Notes: generated by a model not told the origin, from the sequence alone. Positions 34,963-45,200 are shown, numbered from the stretch's first letter. The stretch: DNA of 64,000 bases from Bacteroidota bacterium (GCA_023428545.1 JAEYXH010000016.1:1-64000); one strand, 5' to 3'. Numbers and translations: made by a program.

Positions 34963-35118
34963 ATGAAGAGATTTGTCCAACCACTGACACTGGTAACAAG
35001 ATTGAATACCGTTATTCCGGTTAATCAAAAAACCGCAATAGAGCAGGGGTTTCATTCCAAATTTGGTGAAGTGACTGTTGAAGGTTCTCTGAATGAACAA
35101 CCGGGGTTTTCAAATTGA
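34963..35118 (+). CDS. Possible small ORF of 51 residues before the PrsW gene
   Basis: An ATG at 34963, preceded by an A-rich run, opens 51 codons ending at TGA 35116-35118, ten bases before the likely PrsW start. The product (start MKRFVQPLTLVTRLNTVIPV) has no recognisable domain. It may be a short unknown protein translated ahead of PrsW or a chance frame. Confidence 0.2.
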   Translation: MKRFVQPLTLVTRLNTVIPVNQKTAIEQGFHSKFGEVTVEGSLNEQPGFSN

Positions 35119-35128
35119 ACCTGATGCT

Positions 35129-35845
35129 ATGGACTTGATTCTGATTGCCCTGGCCCCTGTCATTATCATAGCTTTTTACATATGGTTTCGTGATAAATAT
35201 GAACGGGAACCGTTGCAGCCGCTTCTCTTTTCCATTGCAGCGGGTATCTTGATCGTGATTCCGGTAATCCTTGTCGAAAGCTTGCTTTCCGAACTCGTTG
35301 GAAGCCTTGACAAAATACCGGGTGCAGCATATCATGCATTTGTGGTTGCAGGTTTTACGGAAGAATTATTTAAATACCTGGCACTGGTTTTATTGATCTG
35401 GAAAAGTCCTCATTTTAACGACAAATACGATGGTATTGTATATGCAACGTTTGTGTCATTGGGATTCGCGGGAGCCGAAAATGTGCTGTATGTTCTTCAG
35501 AATGGGCTTGCTACAGGTTTGATGAGGGCCTTTACCGCTGTCCCTGCCCATGCGATTTTTGGTATAACGATGGGATACTTTTTCGGAATGGCACGATTTT
35601 ATCCGAAGCGGGAGCGTGAACTAAAAAGTAAAGCCCTATGGATACCTATCCTGCTACATGGAATTTATGATTTTATACTGATGACCGAGATTTCGTGGCT
35701 TTGGCCTGTGTTTATTTTGTTTGTCATTTATCTGTATGTCATTGGATTGAGGCGCATGAAAGTACTTTCCGTCCAATCCTATTACCGTACTGATTATGAA
35801 TTGTTGAACAGGAAGTTTGGAGGCCCCGAGGATAGGGAACGGTGA
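35129..35845 (+). CDS. PrsW-like intramembrane metalloprotease
   Basis: A membrane protein of 238 residues with about seven to eight hydrophobic helices. PrsW/CPBP-clan motifs are present: GFTEELFKYLAL with the Glu-Glu pair, GFAGAENVLYVL, VPAHAIFGITMGYFFGMA and ILLHGIYDF with conserved His residues. PrsW in Bacillus cleaves an anti-sigma factor; no anti-sigma gene is adjacent here, so the target is unknown. I start at ATG 35129, where the first TM helix begins (MDLILIALAPVIIIAFYIW); an in-frame ATG at 35093 would add 12 polar residues. Confidence 0.85.
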   Translation: MDLILIALAPVIIIAFYIWFRDKYEREPLQPLLFSIAAGILIVIPVILVESLLSELVGSLDKIPGAAYHAFVVAGFTEELFKYLALVLLIWKSPHFNDKYDGIVYATFVSLGFAGAENVLYVLQNGLATGLMRAFTAVPAHAIFGITMGYFFGMARFYPKRERELKSKALWIPILLHGIYDFILMTEISWLWPVFILFVIYLYVIGLRRMKVLSVQSYYRTDYELLNRKFGGPEDRER

Positions 35846-35874
35846 ATTTTTATATATAATCCAGTTACTGAATT

Positions 35875-36822
35875 ATGAAATTCTTACCAGATTACGAAGA
35901 TGTTGAAAGGGCTTATTCATTAATAGCCCCAATGGTGCATCGGACTCCTGTCCTCACATCAATATCTGTTAATGAAATAACGGGCGGAAATATATTTTTC
36001 AAGTGTGAAAACTTGCAAAAAGTAGGTGCATTTAAATTTCGGGGCGCGTCAAATGCTGTTTTTTCTTTATCGGAGGAAGATGCCCGAAAAGGGGTTGCTA
36101 CCCATTCCTCGGGCAATCATGCTGCCGCTTTGGCGTTGGCCGCCCGGATGAGGGGTATTCCCGCCCATATAGTTATGCCATCTACTTCACCCGAAATCAA
36201 GAAAAGGGCAGTTGCGGGGTATGGTGGCATTATCACTTTGTGTGAACCCACATTGCAAGCAAGAGAATCAACTTTGAATGAGGTTGTTCGGCAAACCGGT
36301 GCCACCATCGTCCATCCATACGACAATTTTTTCGTGATTGCCGGGCAGGGTACCGCTGCAAAGGAATTCATTGAGGATGCCGGTCCGTTCGATCTGATTA
36401 TTGCACCAGTCGGAGGAGGGGGATTGCTTAGTGGCACGGCGATCGCAGCCAGGCATTTATTGCCTTCATGCCGGGTTATCGCAGCAGAACCTGAGGGTGC
36501 CGATGATGCATATCGTTCCTTTATTGCCCATAAAATCATACCTTCCGAACATCCGAAGACCATCGCTGATGGGCTGTTGACATCCCTGGGGCAACGTAAT
36601 TTTTCGATTATCAGTGAAATGGTTGATGACATCGTGACTGTATCAGAAGAAAAGATTATTGAAGCCATGCGACTGGTTTGGGAAAGGATGAAGATTATCA
36701 TCGAACCGTCATCGGCTGTTCCCCTTGGGGCCATTCTGGAAGGAAAAATCAAGGTTGAAGGTAAAAGAACCGGGATCATTCTTTCAGGCGGAAACCTGGA
36801 TTTTGGAAAGCTTCCTTTCTAA
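35875..36822 (+). CDS. PLP-dependent threonine/serine dehydratase or serine racemase
   Basis: Fold-type II PLP enzyme of 315 residues. Lys54 in GAFKFRGASN binds PLP; HSSGNHAAALALAA contacts the cofactor phosphate and carboxylate; VGGGGLLSGTAIAA is the glycine loop. The length matches single-domain catabolic threonine dehydratase (TdcB-like) or serine racemase, with no regulatory ACT domain. It could make 2-oxobutyrate or pyruvate plus ammonia. The two activities cannot be told apart by eye. It follows prsW by 29 bases. Confidence 0.9.
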   Translation: MKFLPDYEDVERAYSLIAPMVHRTPVLTSISVNEITGGNIFFKCENLQKVGAFKFRGASNAVFSLSEEDARKGVATHSSGNHAAALALAARMRGIPAHIVMPSTSPEIKKRAVAGYGGIITLCEPTLQARESTLNEVVRQTGATIVHPYDNFFVIAGQGTAAKEFIEDAGPFDLIIAPVGGGGLLSGTAIAARHLLPSCRVIAAEPEGADDAYRSFIAHKIIPSEHPKTIADGLLTSLGQRNFSIISEMVDDIVTVSEEKIIEAMRLVWERMKIIIEPSSAVPLGAILEGKIKVEGKRTGIILSGGNLDFGKLPF

Positions 36823-36900
36823 ATCTTCACTTATAGAAATTAATATTCCCGGAAGGCAAAAAATAATGAACATACGTGTTTAAAGTTAATTAGCAATGGC

Positions 36901-36908
36901 TACATTTG
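36901..36908 (+). promoter_or_regulatory. -7 box of the yifB promoter
   Basis: TACATTTG fits TAnnTTTG and has a TTTA element 18 bases upstream at 36879-36882. It lies 28 bases before ATG 36936 and overlaps the longer alternative start at 36906, which is therefore rejected. Confidence 0.55.
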
Positions 36909-36935
36909 TGGTCCCTTATCAGAACCATATTAGCC

Positions 36936-38474
36936 ATGTTTGTAAAAACTTACGCGAGTACTGTTCATGGAATAAATGCCGTGACCATAACCATTGAGGC
37001 CGATGTCACCAACGGGATAAAGTTTCTTATGGTCGGGCTGCCCGATAATGCAGTCAAAGAAAGTCAGCAAAGAATTGAATCGGCCCTAAGGATCATGAAC
37101 CTGAAGTGGCCCCGGCAGAAGATTGTGATCAATATGGCCCCGGCTGATATACGAAAGGAAGGATCATCTTATGACCTGCCCATCGCAATCGCTGTTTTGG
37201 CAGCATCGGGCCAGATGAATTCAGAGAATCTTGAGAAATATGTACTTATGGGCGAATTGTCGCTCGACGGTTCCCTTCAACCGGTAAAGGGTGTTCTTCC
37301 CATTGCTGTCAATGCCAGGAAGGAGGGTTTTGAAGGGTTCATTCTTCCTCGTCAAAATGCCAGGGAAGCTGCAGTGGTTGATAAGTTGAAGGTTTTTGGT
37401 GCGGGTACCATTGGCGAAGTGATTGCATTCCTGAACGATGAGTTGAAGATAGAGCCAACATTTGTTGATACCCGGAAAGAATTTTTTGGCAAAGTGGGAC
37501 AGTTTGATGTTGATTTCGCTGACGTCAAGGGGCAGGAAAGTGTAAAGCGGGCTCTTGAGATTGCCGCCGCTGGTTCGCATAACATCATTCTAATTGGGCC
37601 TCCGGGCTCTGGTAAGACAATGCTAGCCAAGCGGATTCCTACGATACTGCCTCCATTCACCCTCAAGGAAGCACTTGAAACCACCAAGATACATTCAGTA
37701 GCCGGAAAAATCGACAAGGATACTTCACTGATGACCATCCGGCCTTTCCGGAGCCCCCATCACACCATTTCTGATGTGGCCCTGGTCGGGGGCGGATCCT
37801 ACCCCCAACCAGGAGAAATAAGCCTGTCGCATAATGGGGTACTTTTTCTCGATGAATTACCTGAATTTAAGCGTACCGTCCTGGAGGTGATGCGTCAGCC
37901 TCTCGAAGATCGAAAGATTACCGTTTCAAGGTCCAGGTTTTCGGTAGAGTATCCTGCCTCATTTATGTTGATTGCTTCCATGAATCCCTGTCCTTGTGGT
38001 TATTACAACCATCCGACAAAAGATTGCGTCTGTGCTCCCGGACTTGTCCAGAAATACCTTAACCGGATTTCTGGGCCTTTACTCGATCGAATCGATATTC
38101 ACCTGGAAGTAGTTCCGGTTCCATTTAAAAACCTGGATGAAAAGGTTTCATCCGAAAACAGTGAAAAGATCCGTGAGCGTGTAATCCGGGCCCGGTCCAT
38201 TCAGGAGGAACGGTTTAGTGACCAGGTTGGTATCTATTCCAATGCGCAGATGAATCCCGGACTGATCGGCAAGTTTGTTAAGCTTGATAATGCCTGTCGG
38301 GATTTATTGAAGAATGCAATGGAACGTCTTGGGCTTTCTGCCAGGGCGTATGACCGGATTCTAAAGGTGTCCAGAACCATTGCAGACCTGGATGGCAGTC
38401 AGGATGTGCAGACGCACCATTTATCCGAAGCTATCCACTATCGAAGCCTCGATCGGGAAAGCTGGGGTGGCTGA
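36936..38474 (+). CDS. YifB/ComM-family AAA+ ATPase (magnesium-chelatase-like)
   Basis: The 512-residue protein has the YifB/ComM plan. An N-terminal LonC-like domain reads FVKTYASTVHGINAVTITIEADV and GLPDNAVKESQQRIESAL. An AAA+ ATPase follows with Walker A IGPPGSGKTMLAKRIPTILPP, Walker B-type VLFLDELPEFKRTVLEVMRQP and FMLIASMNPCPCGYYNHPTKDC. The C-terminal region ends with HLSEAIHYRSLDRESWG. ComM in other bacteria drives branch migration during natural transformation; dprA at 51197-52303 in this window belongs to the same pathway. I moved the start to the ATG after the promoter. Confidence 0.93.
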   Translation: MFVKTYASTVHGINAVTITIEADVTNGIKFLMVGLPDNAVKESQQRIESALRIMNLKWPRQKIVINMAPADIRKEGSSYDLPIAIAVLAASGQMNSENLEKYVLMGELSLDGSLQPVKGVLPIAVNARKEGFEGFILPRQNAREAAVVDKLKVFGAGTIGEVIAFLNDELKIEPTFVDTRKEFFGKVGQFDVDFADVKGQESVKRALEIAAAGSHNIILIGPPGSGKTMLAKRIPTILPPFTLKEALETTKIHSVAGKIDKDTSLMTIRPFRSPHHTISDVALVGGGSYPQPGEISLSHNGVLFLDELPEFKRTVLEVMRQPLEDRKITVSRSRFSVEYPASFMLIASMNPCPCGYYNHPTKDCVCAPGLVQKYLNRISGPLLDRIDIHLEVVPVPFKNLDEKVSSENSEKIRERVIRARSIQEERFSDQVGIYSNAQMNPGLIGKFVKLDNACRDLLKNAMERLGLSARAYDRILKVSRTIADLDGSQDVQTHHLSEAIHYRSLDRESWGG

Positions 38475-38486
38475 CAGGGTGAAAGA

Positions 38487-39893
38487 TCAGGAATAGCTGC
38501 TGTTGTCCCAACAGTGGGTGCAAAGCTTTTCTTTCGGCAAACCTATTGCTTCCACAAGGTCTTCAAGTCTCTGGAAAACCAGGGTTGTCAGTTTGAGTTT
38601 GCGTCTTATCTGATCGACCATCTTTTTGTATTTTTCACTGTCGGGATTGTTGTAATCCTTCATGTCGACATCGTATTCTCCCTCAAGTTCAAGTATGGCT
38701 TTTCGGGTTGCAAGATCGGTGATTTTTCGTGATCTGGAGAAATTCAGGAAATCACATGGATATAGGAGGGGAGGACATGCGACTTTCATGTGGATCTCAC
38801 GGATTCCTGCCTCATATAAAGCCTGGGTATTTCCGATTAACTGGGTTCCCCTGACGATGGAATCGTCGAGAAAAATACCTGACTTACCTCCAACGAGGGA
38901 ATGATTGGGAATCAATTTCATCTTGGCAACCAAATCGCGCATTTCCTGGTTTTGGGGCATAAAACTTCTTGGCCAGGTGGGGGTGTATTTGGCATAAGGC
39001 CTCATGTAAGGGATACGGCTCTCATTGCTGTACCCAACCGCATGGGCAATGCCGGAGTCTGGAATTCCCGAAACAAAATCAGCTTTCGTCTGGCTTCGTC
39101 TGGCGAGTGCTGCGCCACAACGATACCTGCATTCTTCCACATTGATGCCTTCATAAAACGAAGGAGGATATCCATAGTAGACCCAAAGGAAGGCACAGAT
39201 CTGCATTTTGTCATTGGCCTTTCTGAGAACTTCGGTTCCGTCGGCCGTAATTCTGATTATCTCACCGGGTCCTATATCTCTTAAGGTCTTGTACCCCAGA
39301 TTAAAGAATGAGCATGATTCCGTGGCAACAGCCCAATAGTTTTCTTTTTGTCCAAGCGCAAGGGGTGTGCGGCCCAGTTTGTCGCGCGCAGCAATAATCC
39401 CCTCTTCGGTAAGCATGAGAATCGAACAGGATCCTTTGATGAGATTGAAGGCGTTTTCAATACCGGTTACGATGTCATCAGATTCGCAAATCATCATGGC
39501 CATCAATTCCGTGGGATTGGTTCCACCCTGACTGGTCTCGGCGAAATGCTGACGTTTATCCAGCTGGCGCTTCTCGAGTTCTTCCAGGTTATTGATCTTG
39601 CCAACCGTACAAATCGCAAATTTCCCGAGATGTGAGTGGACTATTATTGGTTGGGCTTCGGTATCGCTGATAATGCCGATACCGCTATTGGCGGCAAAGG
39701 TTTTTACATCTTCAGCAAATTTGCTTCTGAAATAATCGTTTTCAATGCTGTGTATTGCTCTCTGGAATCCGTTCCTGGCATTATAAAATGCCATGCCGGC
39801 TCTCTTGGTACCCAGGTGCGAATGATAATCGGTACCATAGAAAACATCATAAACACAATTCCCCTTTCCCACACTTCCGAAGAATCCACTCAT
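38487..39893 (-). CDS. PurF-like amidophosphoribosyltransferase lacking the catalytic cysteine
   Basis: The 468-residue protein aligns by eye along the whole of PurF: an Ntn-glutaminase-like N-domain (FFGSVGKG, YHSHLGTKRAGMAFYN, HLGKFAICTVGKI) and a phosphoribosyltransferase domain with the PRPP loop GIFLDDSIVRGT. The four [4Fe-4S] ligands are kept (Cys233, Cys380, Cys458, Cys461), as in Bacillus-type PurF. But the protein begins Met-Ser-Gly-Phe-Phe-Gly, so the nucleophilic Cys that is normally exposed after removal of Met is Ser. It may therefore not hydrolyse glutamine and could use free ammonia or act as a paralogue with another role. It is downstream of the permease gene on the same strand. 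Confidence 0.88.
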   Translation of the reverse strand: MSGFFGSVGKGNCVYDVFYGTDYHSHLGTKRAGMAFYNARNGFQRAIHSIENDYFRSKFAEDVKTFAANSGIGIISDTEAQPIIVHSHLGKFAICTVGKINNLEELEKRQLDKRQHFAETSQGGTNPTELMAMMICESDDIVTGIENAFNLIKGSCSILMLTEEGIIAARDKLGRTPLALGQKENYWAVATESCSFFNLGYKTLRDIGPGEIIRITADGTEVLRKANDKMQICAFLWVYYGYPPSFYEGINVEECRYRCGAALARRSQTKADFVSGIPDSGIAHAVGYSNESRIPYMRPYAKYTPTWPRSFMPQNQEMRDLVAKMKLIPNHSLVGGKSGIFLDDSIVRGTQLIGNTQALYEAGIREIHMKVACPPLLYPCDFLNFSRSRKITDLATRKAILELEGEYDVDMKDYNNPDSEKYKKMVDQIRRKLKLTTLVFQRLEDLVEAIGLPKEKLCTHCWDNSSYS

Positions 39894-39966
39894 AATCAGT
39901 CTGTTTTAAAAATTTGGCTGTTCTGGTTTGCGTGTGTGAAAATGAAAATAAAAATTCAGAATCCCA

Positions 39967-41337
39967 CTAAGATGTTTGATTTTGATTTTCATTTTTACTC
40001 TTTTCCCTGAAATAAAAATATACCGGCAGCCCTAATAATACCGTTATCAGGGCTATAGACGATTCTGCAGGTCGTTCAATAAAAGAAAGTATCAGCATTC
40101 CCGCACTGGTTGTCAGGAAAAAAATTTGTACCCATGGGTATCCTGGCATTATCAGGGATGTCGGGCTCCCTTTTCGCATCTTGAAAATTCCTGCAACGGC
40201 AAGCAAAGGAAATAGTCCGAGTGCATATCCCATATAAGTAAGAATCTGGTCAAAGGTTCCTGAAACGACCATGACTATTGACAAGGCACCTTGTAAAAGT
40301 ATTGCCCGGGAAGGCGCATGGTTCCGGTTTGTTACCCTGGCGATGGACTTAAAAAAATATCCGTCACGCGACATGGCATAATAAACCCTGGGTCCCAGAA
40401 TGAGGTATGCACTTAATGAAGAAAAAAGGGCAAAGGATATCAGAAGAGAAATGATGGATTCGGCCTTGACGCCAAAAGCGTTCGCGACTGCCAAGCCCCC
40501 GACTGAAACGACACCCTTCATTTGATCGGGGGGAATGGCATAAACAAAGAATACATTCAGTAGGAAGTATAAAACGACTACTGTCAAGGTACCTGTAATA
40601 AGGGCTTTGGGTATGTTTTTTCGTGGATTTTTTACCTCCGACCCGATATAAGTGGCTGCATTCCAGCCGCTATAGGCGAACATGACCCAGAGTAAAGATA
40701 ACCCTCCTGCTTTCAGGCCCGAGAGGCTGGCAATAAAGGGTTCGTTATTCGAAAAGTGGCTCCAATCACCCTTCCCAAGCAAGAGACCTCCTGTAATCAG
40801 CAATATAAGAAGAGCAATTTTCATCACAGTTAAAATGTTCTGGATTCTTGAACCAAAAGATAAGCCACGCGCATGGATTAAGGTAAACAGTAAAATGACA
40901 CTTATGGCCAGGAATTGCTTTACACTTCCAGGGGACAAATTACTCCATAGGCCTGATGCCGGGATTAAAGGGAAAGCACGATAGAAATATTCACTGAAAC
41001 CAATGGCCGAAGCGGCAATGGGGGCCGAGAACCCTGCAATAAATGATACCCATCCCGATAAAAATCCAATAGATGGATGAAACAGGCGTGACAAGAAGGT
41101 ATATTCCCCACCTGCCTGAGGCATGGCAATCCCAAGTTCACTGTAAGACAATGCCCCGCTGATGGCGATCAAGCCACCGAATACCCAGATAAGAATCAAT
41201 ATCAGGCTGTGATTGATTTCACCCAAAAGAATCCCTGATGTCGTGAATATTCCAGCACCAATGATATTGGCCACCACTATGTTAAAGACCGGGAAATAGC
41301 CGAGTCTGCGGTTGAGCCGAAGGTGATTCTCAGACAT
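39967..41337 (-). CDS. APC-superfamily amino acid permease
   Basis: A 456-residue membrane protein with about twelve hydrophobic helices. The first reads FPVFNIVVANIIGAGIFTTSGILLG, the substrate-binding glycine stretch of the LAT/APC family, followed by SYSELGIAMPQAGGEYTFLSR. The segment SLLWVMFAYSGWNAATYIGSEVKNPRKN is also typical. It takes up amino acids or exchanges them; the substrate is not readable. It starts 6 bases after the exported methyltransferase gene stops, so the two are probably co-transcribed. Confidence 0.92.
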   Translation of the reverse strand: MSENHLRLNRRLGYFPVFNIVVANIIGAGIFTTSGILLGEINHSLILILIWVFGGLIAISGALSYSELGIAMPQAGGEYTFLSRLFHPSIGFLSGWVSFIAGFSAPIAASAIGFSEYFYRAFPLIPASGLWSNLSPGSVKQFLAISVILLFTLIHARGLSFGSRIQNILTVMKIALLILLITGGLLLGKGDWSHFSNNEPFIASLSGLKAGGLSLLWVMFAYSGWNAATYIGSEVKNPRKNIPKALITGTLTVVVLYFLLNVFFVYAIPPDQMKGVVSVGGLAVANAFGVKAESIISLLISFALFSSLSAYLILGPRVYYAMSRDGYFFKSIARVTNRNHAPSRAILLQGALSIVMVVSGTFDQILTYMGYALGLFPLLAVAGIFKMRKGSPTSLIMPGYPWVQIFFLTTSAGMLILSFIERPAESSIALITVLLGLPVYFYFREKSKNENQNQTS

Positions 41338-41343
41338 TTGCGG

Positions 41344-41991
41344 TTATTTCTTGCAGCTGATCGATAAGCCTGACCGGCTGTTCCTTTCATATCGTGTGGT
41401 GTAGGCCGGATTTTTTTCAAGATAAGCCAAGAATTCCCTGATATCGGCCGAGCGCATATTAGTGTTATGGGCAACAAAACAGCCTCCCTGGTTCATTTTG
41501 GATTCCATGGCGATGAAGTAGTTTTTATACCACCACTTATCGGCATCACAAAATACAAAGTCGTATGTACCTTCAATTGACGGAACCAGTTCATGGGCAT
41601 CTCCCAACCTTGCATCAATAAATTCTGACAGTCCTGCTTTGCGGAAGTTGGCTAATGCCTCGACATATCTTTTTTTATCGATTTCGATGGTTATCAGTTT
41701 ACCTCCGGTTTTTGACAATGCCCAGGCAATCCATATAGCCGAATGGCCTGTGGATGTTCCTATTTCAAGGGCGTTCCTGTATTGTCCTTCCAGGATTAAG
41801 TCGTAGAGAATTCGACCATCGGAGACCGGAACATTCATGTCGCGCCATTGACCTGATTGATCATTCAGAAATGACAATACCTTTTTGTCAAGCTCAGTTT
41901 TCGCTTCAGGATATTGGGCGACAGAAAGCAGTGGCAGGAGAATGAATAATAGTGTCACCCAATTAAGGAAAGAATATCTGACCGATTTCAT
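41344..41991 (-). CDS. O-methyltransferase-like protein with signal peptide
   Basis: The 215-residue protein combines a Sec signal peptide (start MKSVRYSFLNWVTLLF, cleaved near LLSVAQ, residues 1-26) with a class I methyltransferase domain of the O-methyltransferase_3 type: ALEIGTSTGHSAIWIAWAL (SAM motif I), LITIEIDKKRYVEALANF and YDFVFCDADKWWYKNYF. S-adenosylmethionine is not known to occur in the periplasm, so export is odd. I start at ATG 41991; a longer frame would add ten polar residues and hide the signal peptide. It is followed 6 bases later by the permease. Confidence 0.8.
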   Translation of the reverse strand: MKSVRYSFLNWVTLLFILLPLLSVAQYPEAKTELDKKVLSFLNDQSGQWRDMNVPVSDGRILYDLILEGQYRNALEIGTSTGHSAIWIAWALSKTGGKLITIEIDKKRYVEALANFRKAGLSEFIDARLGDAHELVPSIEGTYDFVFCDADKWWYKNYFIAMESKMNQGGCFVAHNTNMRSADIREFLAYLEKNPAYTTRYERNSRSGLSISCKK

Positions 41992-42075
41992 AGAGAGTAG
42001 ATTTTTCTGATAATTGATCAACGAAATAAAAGCAGAAATATTGACTGTCTGTAAATTATGATCCTTACTGCACTA

Positions 42076-42083
42076 CAAAAATA
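42076..42083 (-). promoter_or_regulatory. Probable -7 box of the methyltransferase-permease operon
   Basis: The minus strand reads TATTTTTG, 84 bases before the methyltransferase ATG. A TTTG element at the proper distance is not seen. Confidence 0.35.
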
Positions 42084-42136
42084 GTGCTAAGCTGTAAAGT
42101 GAGAGGATGATATTCCGATTTTTTCTTATTTCAAAT

Positions 42137-42181
42137 AAAAAAGAAATCAAGGATTCCTTATTTTTTTGAATCCTTGATTTC
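42137..42181 (-). terminator. Hairpin terminator after the BNR/Asp-box gene
   Basis: A perfect 14-bp stem (42143-42156 with 42168-42181) with an 11-base loop is followed on the minus strand by six T residues. It lies 23 bases after the stop of the 42204-45491 gene. Confidence 0.85.
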
Positions 42182-42203
42182 CAATGTTTTCCGTCAATTC
42201 GGA

Positions 42204-45200
42204 TTATTTATTCCAAACCGGCATCCTTCCTGGTGTCCAGGGAGCATCCAGTCGTGTAAGTTCTTCTTCAAGTGAAGGTATATCCTTTTCAACCAACTTG
42301 GTTAGCCTTTCAAGAACTGGTGGAAATTCATCCTTCAGGATCGCAAGGCTCTCTTTCTCTGTGTTTGTAATTGCCGAAAGGTTACCGACAAATCCATACG
42401 AGATTGAAGAAAGGCGAATGTTCAGCGGCACCTGGGTCGGGGGTGTCTCCTCACGGCTGGCTTTGGGCTGGACTCCATTCAACAGGAAATTTATTTCTTC
42501 CAATTCATTTCCGAGTTTCCGTGCCCTGTCCATAAGGTCCTGTCCTGCATCGGGTGTAGCATAGATGGCTTGTTTGATATGCTCAACCTTGCTCATCATC
42601 TCATTTGTCATTCGGTTGGTACCTGTCATGGCAATCGACAAACGGCTTACTTCCTTGGCGAAGTCTATATTTTCCTTGTAGTTTTCGGCAGGAAGGGTCA
42701 CCAAATCAGGTTTTTTCGTCAAGAATTTCACCGGACCAGCCAACGGTTTTAATTCTCCCTGGTGCCATAAAGCCAATTCGACTGAATATTCACCAGGCAT
42801 AACCAGGAGTCCGTTTCCGCCACCTCGTCTGCCCGAACTTCCTGCAGTGGGATTGAATGAACCTGCAACACTGGTTGCTGTTGGATTATTGTAGCGCAGA
42901 TCCCAATTGACCCGATTTATCCCTTTTAAAGGATTTTGGGTAAGCCTCCTTATAATATTTCCGTCAGAGTCCTTTATGGTAAAAATCAAATGCGAACTTT
43001 CTTCCTTGCCTTCCAGTTCAAGTTCCCGCCATGTGGGCTGGGGGATAGGTTTGCCTTCCTTGAAGAGTTTTTTCTCTTCCTCGGTCCTGATAGCCTTTGA
43101 AGATTTTGGTGCTTCCTTCAGGAAGTAGGTAAAACTCGCTCCGAAATCCGGATTGGGTGCAGTGAAGTAAGTGTCACCCTGGTTGTCCTTGTTGCTGAAT
43201 GGATTATAAAGAAGCGCCGCTTTGATAGGGAACAGGTGTGCCTCTTTGTCAAGGTTCTCCTTGTTCAAATCACGTAAGGGACTGTAATCGTCCATGATAT
43301 AAAACCCACGGCCAAACGTGGCCAAAACCAGGTCACACTCCCTTTTCTGGATAGCCATGTGCCTTACTGCAATAGTAGGGATACCAGATTTTAGCTGCAC
43401 CCAATTGGACCCTCCATCCTTTGAGAAGAAAACTCCGAATTCAGTTCCTGCAAAAAGCAGGTCGCTGCTTACAAAATCCTGTTCCAGGGTATGAACGGTT
43501 CCGTTTTCAGGCAAATTGGAAGAGATCGAACTCCATGTTTTTCCTTTATCGGTACTTTTGAGGATATAAGGCTTGAAATCATCGCGTTTCAGGTTATCGA
43601 ACGAGGCATATACAATATTTTCATTGAACTTATCGGCATGGATATGTGAAACATAGGTGTATTCTGGAACTCCCGGGAAGTTTTTGACCTGACTCCAGGA
43701 CTTTCCGCCATCTTCGGTAACTGAAATGACCCCGTCATCAGTTCCGGCAAATAAGAGGTTTTCGTTCAGGGGTGATTCGGCCAGGGCGACAATGGTTCCC
43801 CACAAAGAGGTGGAAACATCCTTTGCCACAGCGTCGATACTCCAGAATTTTCCCATTACAGGCCAGGTATTGCGATCGGTTTTGGTTGTCAGGTCATCGC
43901 TGATAACTTCCCATGAATCGCCTCTGTTGTCACTCCTGAATACTTTGTTGGCGGCAAAGTAGATTCTTTGGGGATGGTGTTTGCTGACAAACATCGGTGC
44001 ATTCCAGTTCCATTTGTAGGTTTCTTCACCTTTCCTTTCCCTGGGTTTGATGTTTTTTGCCTCTCCACTCCGCTTGTCGTATCGGCTCAGGTTTCCATAC
44101 TGGTACTCTGTGTAAACAATGTTGTGGTCTTCGGGATCGGTGTCGATCCAAAAGCCATCACCGCCCATCGTGACAATCCATTCGTCGTTTGTGACACCAC
44201 TCCTGGTCAGGTTAGCCGAAGGCCCATACATCGAGTTATTATCCTGTGTCCCACCGTACACATTATAAAATGGGTAATCATTGTCGACATTTACACGGTA
44301 AAACTGTGTAATTGGGAGATTTTCCTTGAAGTCCCAGGTTACGCCATTATCCCATGTTTCATAGATGCCTCCATCGCCTCCAATGATGATGTGCTTTGTA
44401 TTGGCAGGATCGATCCAAACCGCGTGATCATCGACATGGCGTCCACTATTCCCAAGATTACGCCAGGTTTTTCCCCCGTCTTCCGTGATTTGGGTGTATG
44501 TATCGAGCGAGATTACCCTGTTAACATCTTTGGGATCACATTGAATCTTGTTGTAATATTGTCCAGAACTATGGTAGCTGTTCATCTTTTCCCAACTTTC
44601 GCCTTTGTCGGTCGACCTGAAAAAACCACCAGAATTTCCTGCAGCTTCAACAATCAGGTAAACTACATTCGCATTGACGGGAGAGACGTCGATACCCATA
44701 CCTCCTATGTCGCCCGATGGCAAACCTTTCATGATTTTATTCCAGTTTTGTCCCCCATCGGTCGATTTATAGACGGCTGATTCGGGACCACCCCCGATTT
44801 TGCTGTAGACATGTCTTCTTCTCTGTTCAGAGGTTGCATACATGATGTCAGGATCAAATGGGTCAATGACCACATTGTTGACGCCTGTTTCATCGCTGAT
44901 GTTTAAAACCTTATCCCATGTTTTTCCACCATCTGAGCTCTTGTATAAACCTCTTTCTCCTCCCGGTCCCCAGGCAGAACCTTCGCAGGCGACGAAAACG
45001 ATGTCGGAGTTCCTTGGATCAATAACGATTCCACCGATTTGGCGACTTTCTTTCAATCCCATGTTTTTGAATGATTTCCCGCCATCGGTCGATTTATAAA
45101 CACCGTCACCATATCCCAACGCTCGTTGGTGGTTGTTTTCTCCTGTGCCTACCCAAACAACATTGAAATTATTGGGGTCAAGCCGCACAACGCCTGTTGC

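Noticed and set aside
36117..36779. 220-codon minus-strand open frame
   Set aside because: It is antisense to the PLP dehydratase gene, whose motifs are intact; the antisense product is low-complexity Ser/Pro/Ile-rich.
43968..44780. 270-codon plus-strand open frame
   Set aside because: It lies wholly inside the BNR/Asp-box gene on the other strand and its product has no family features.
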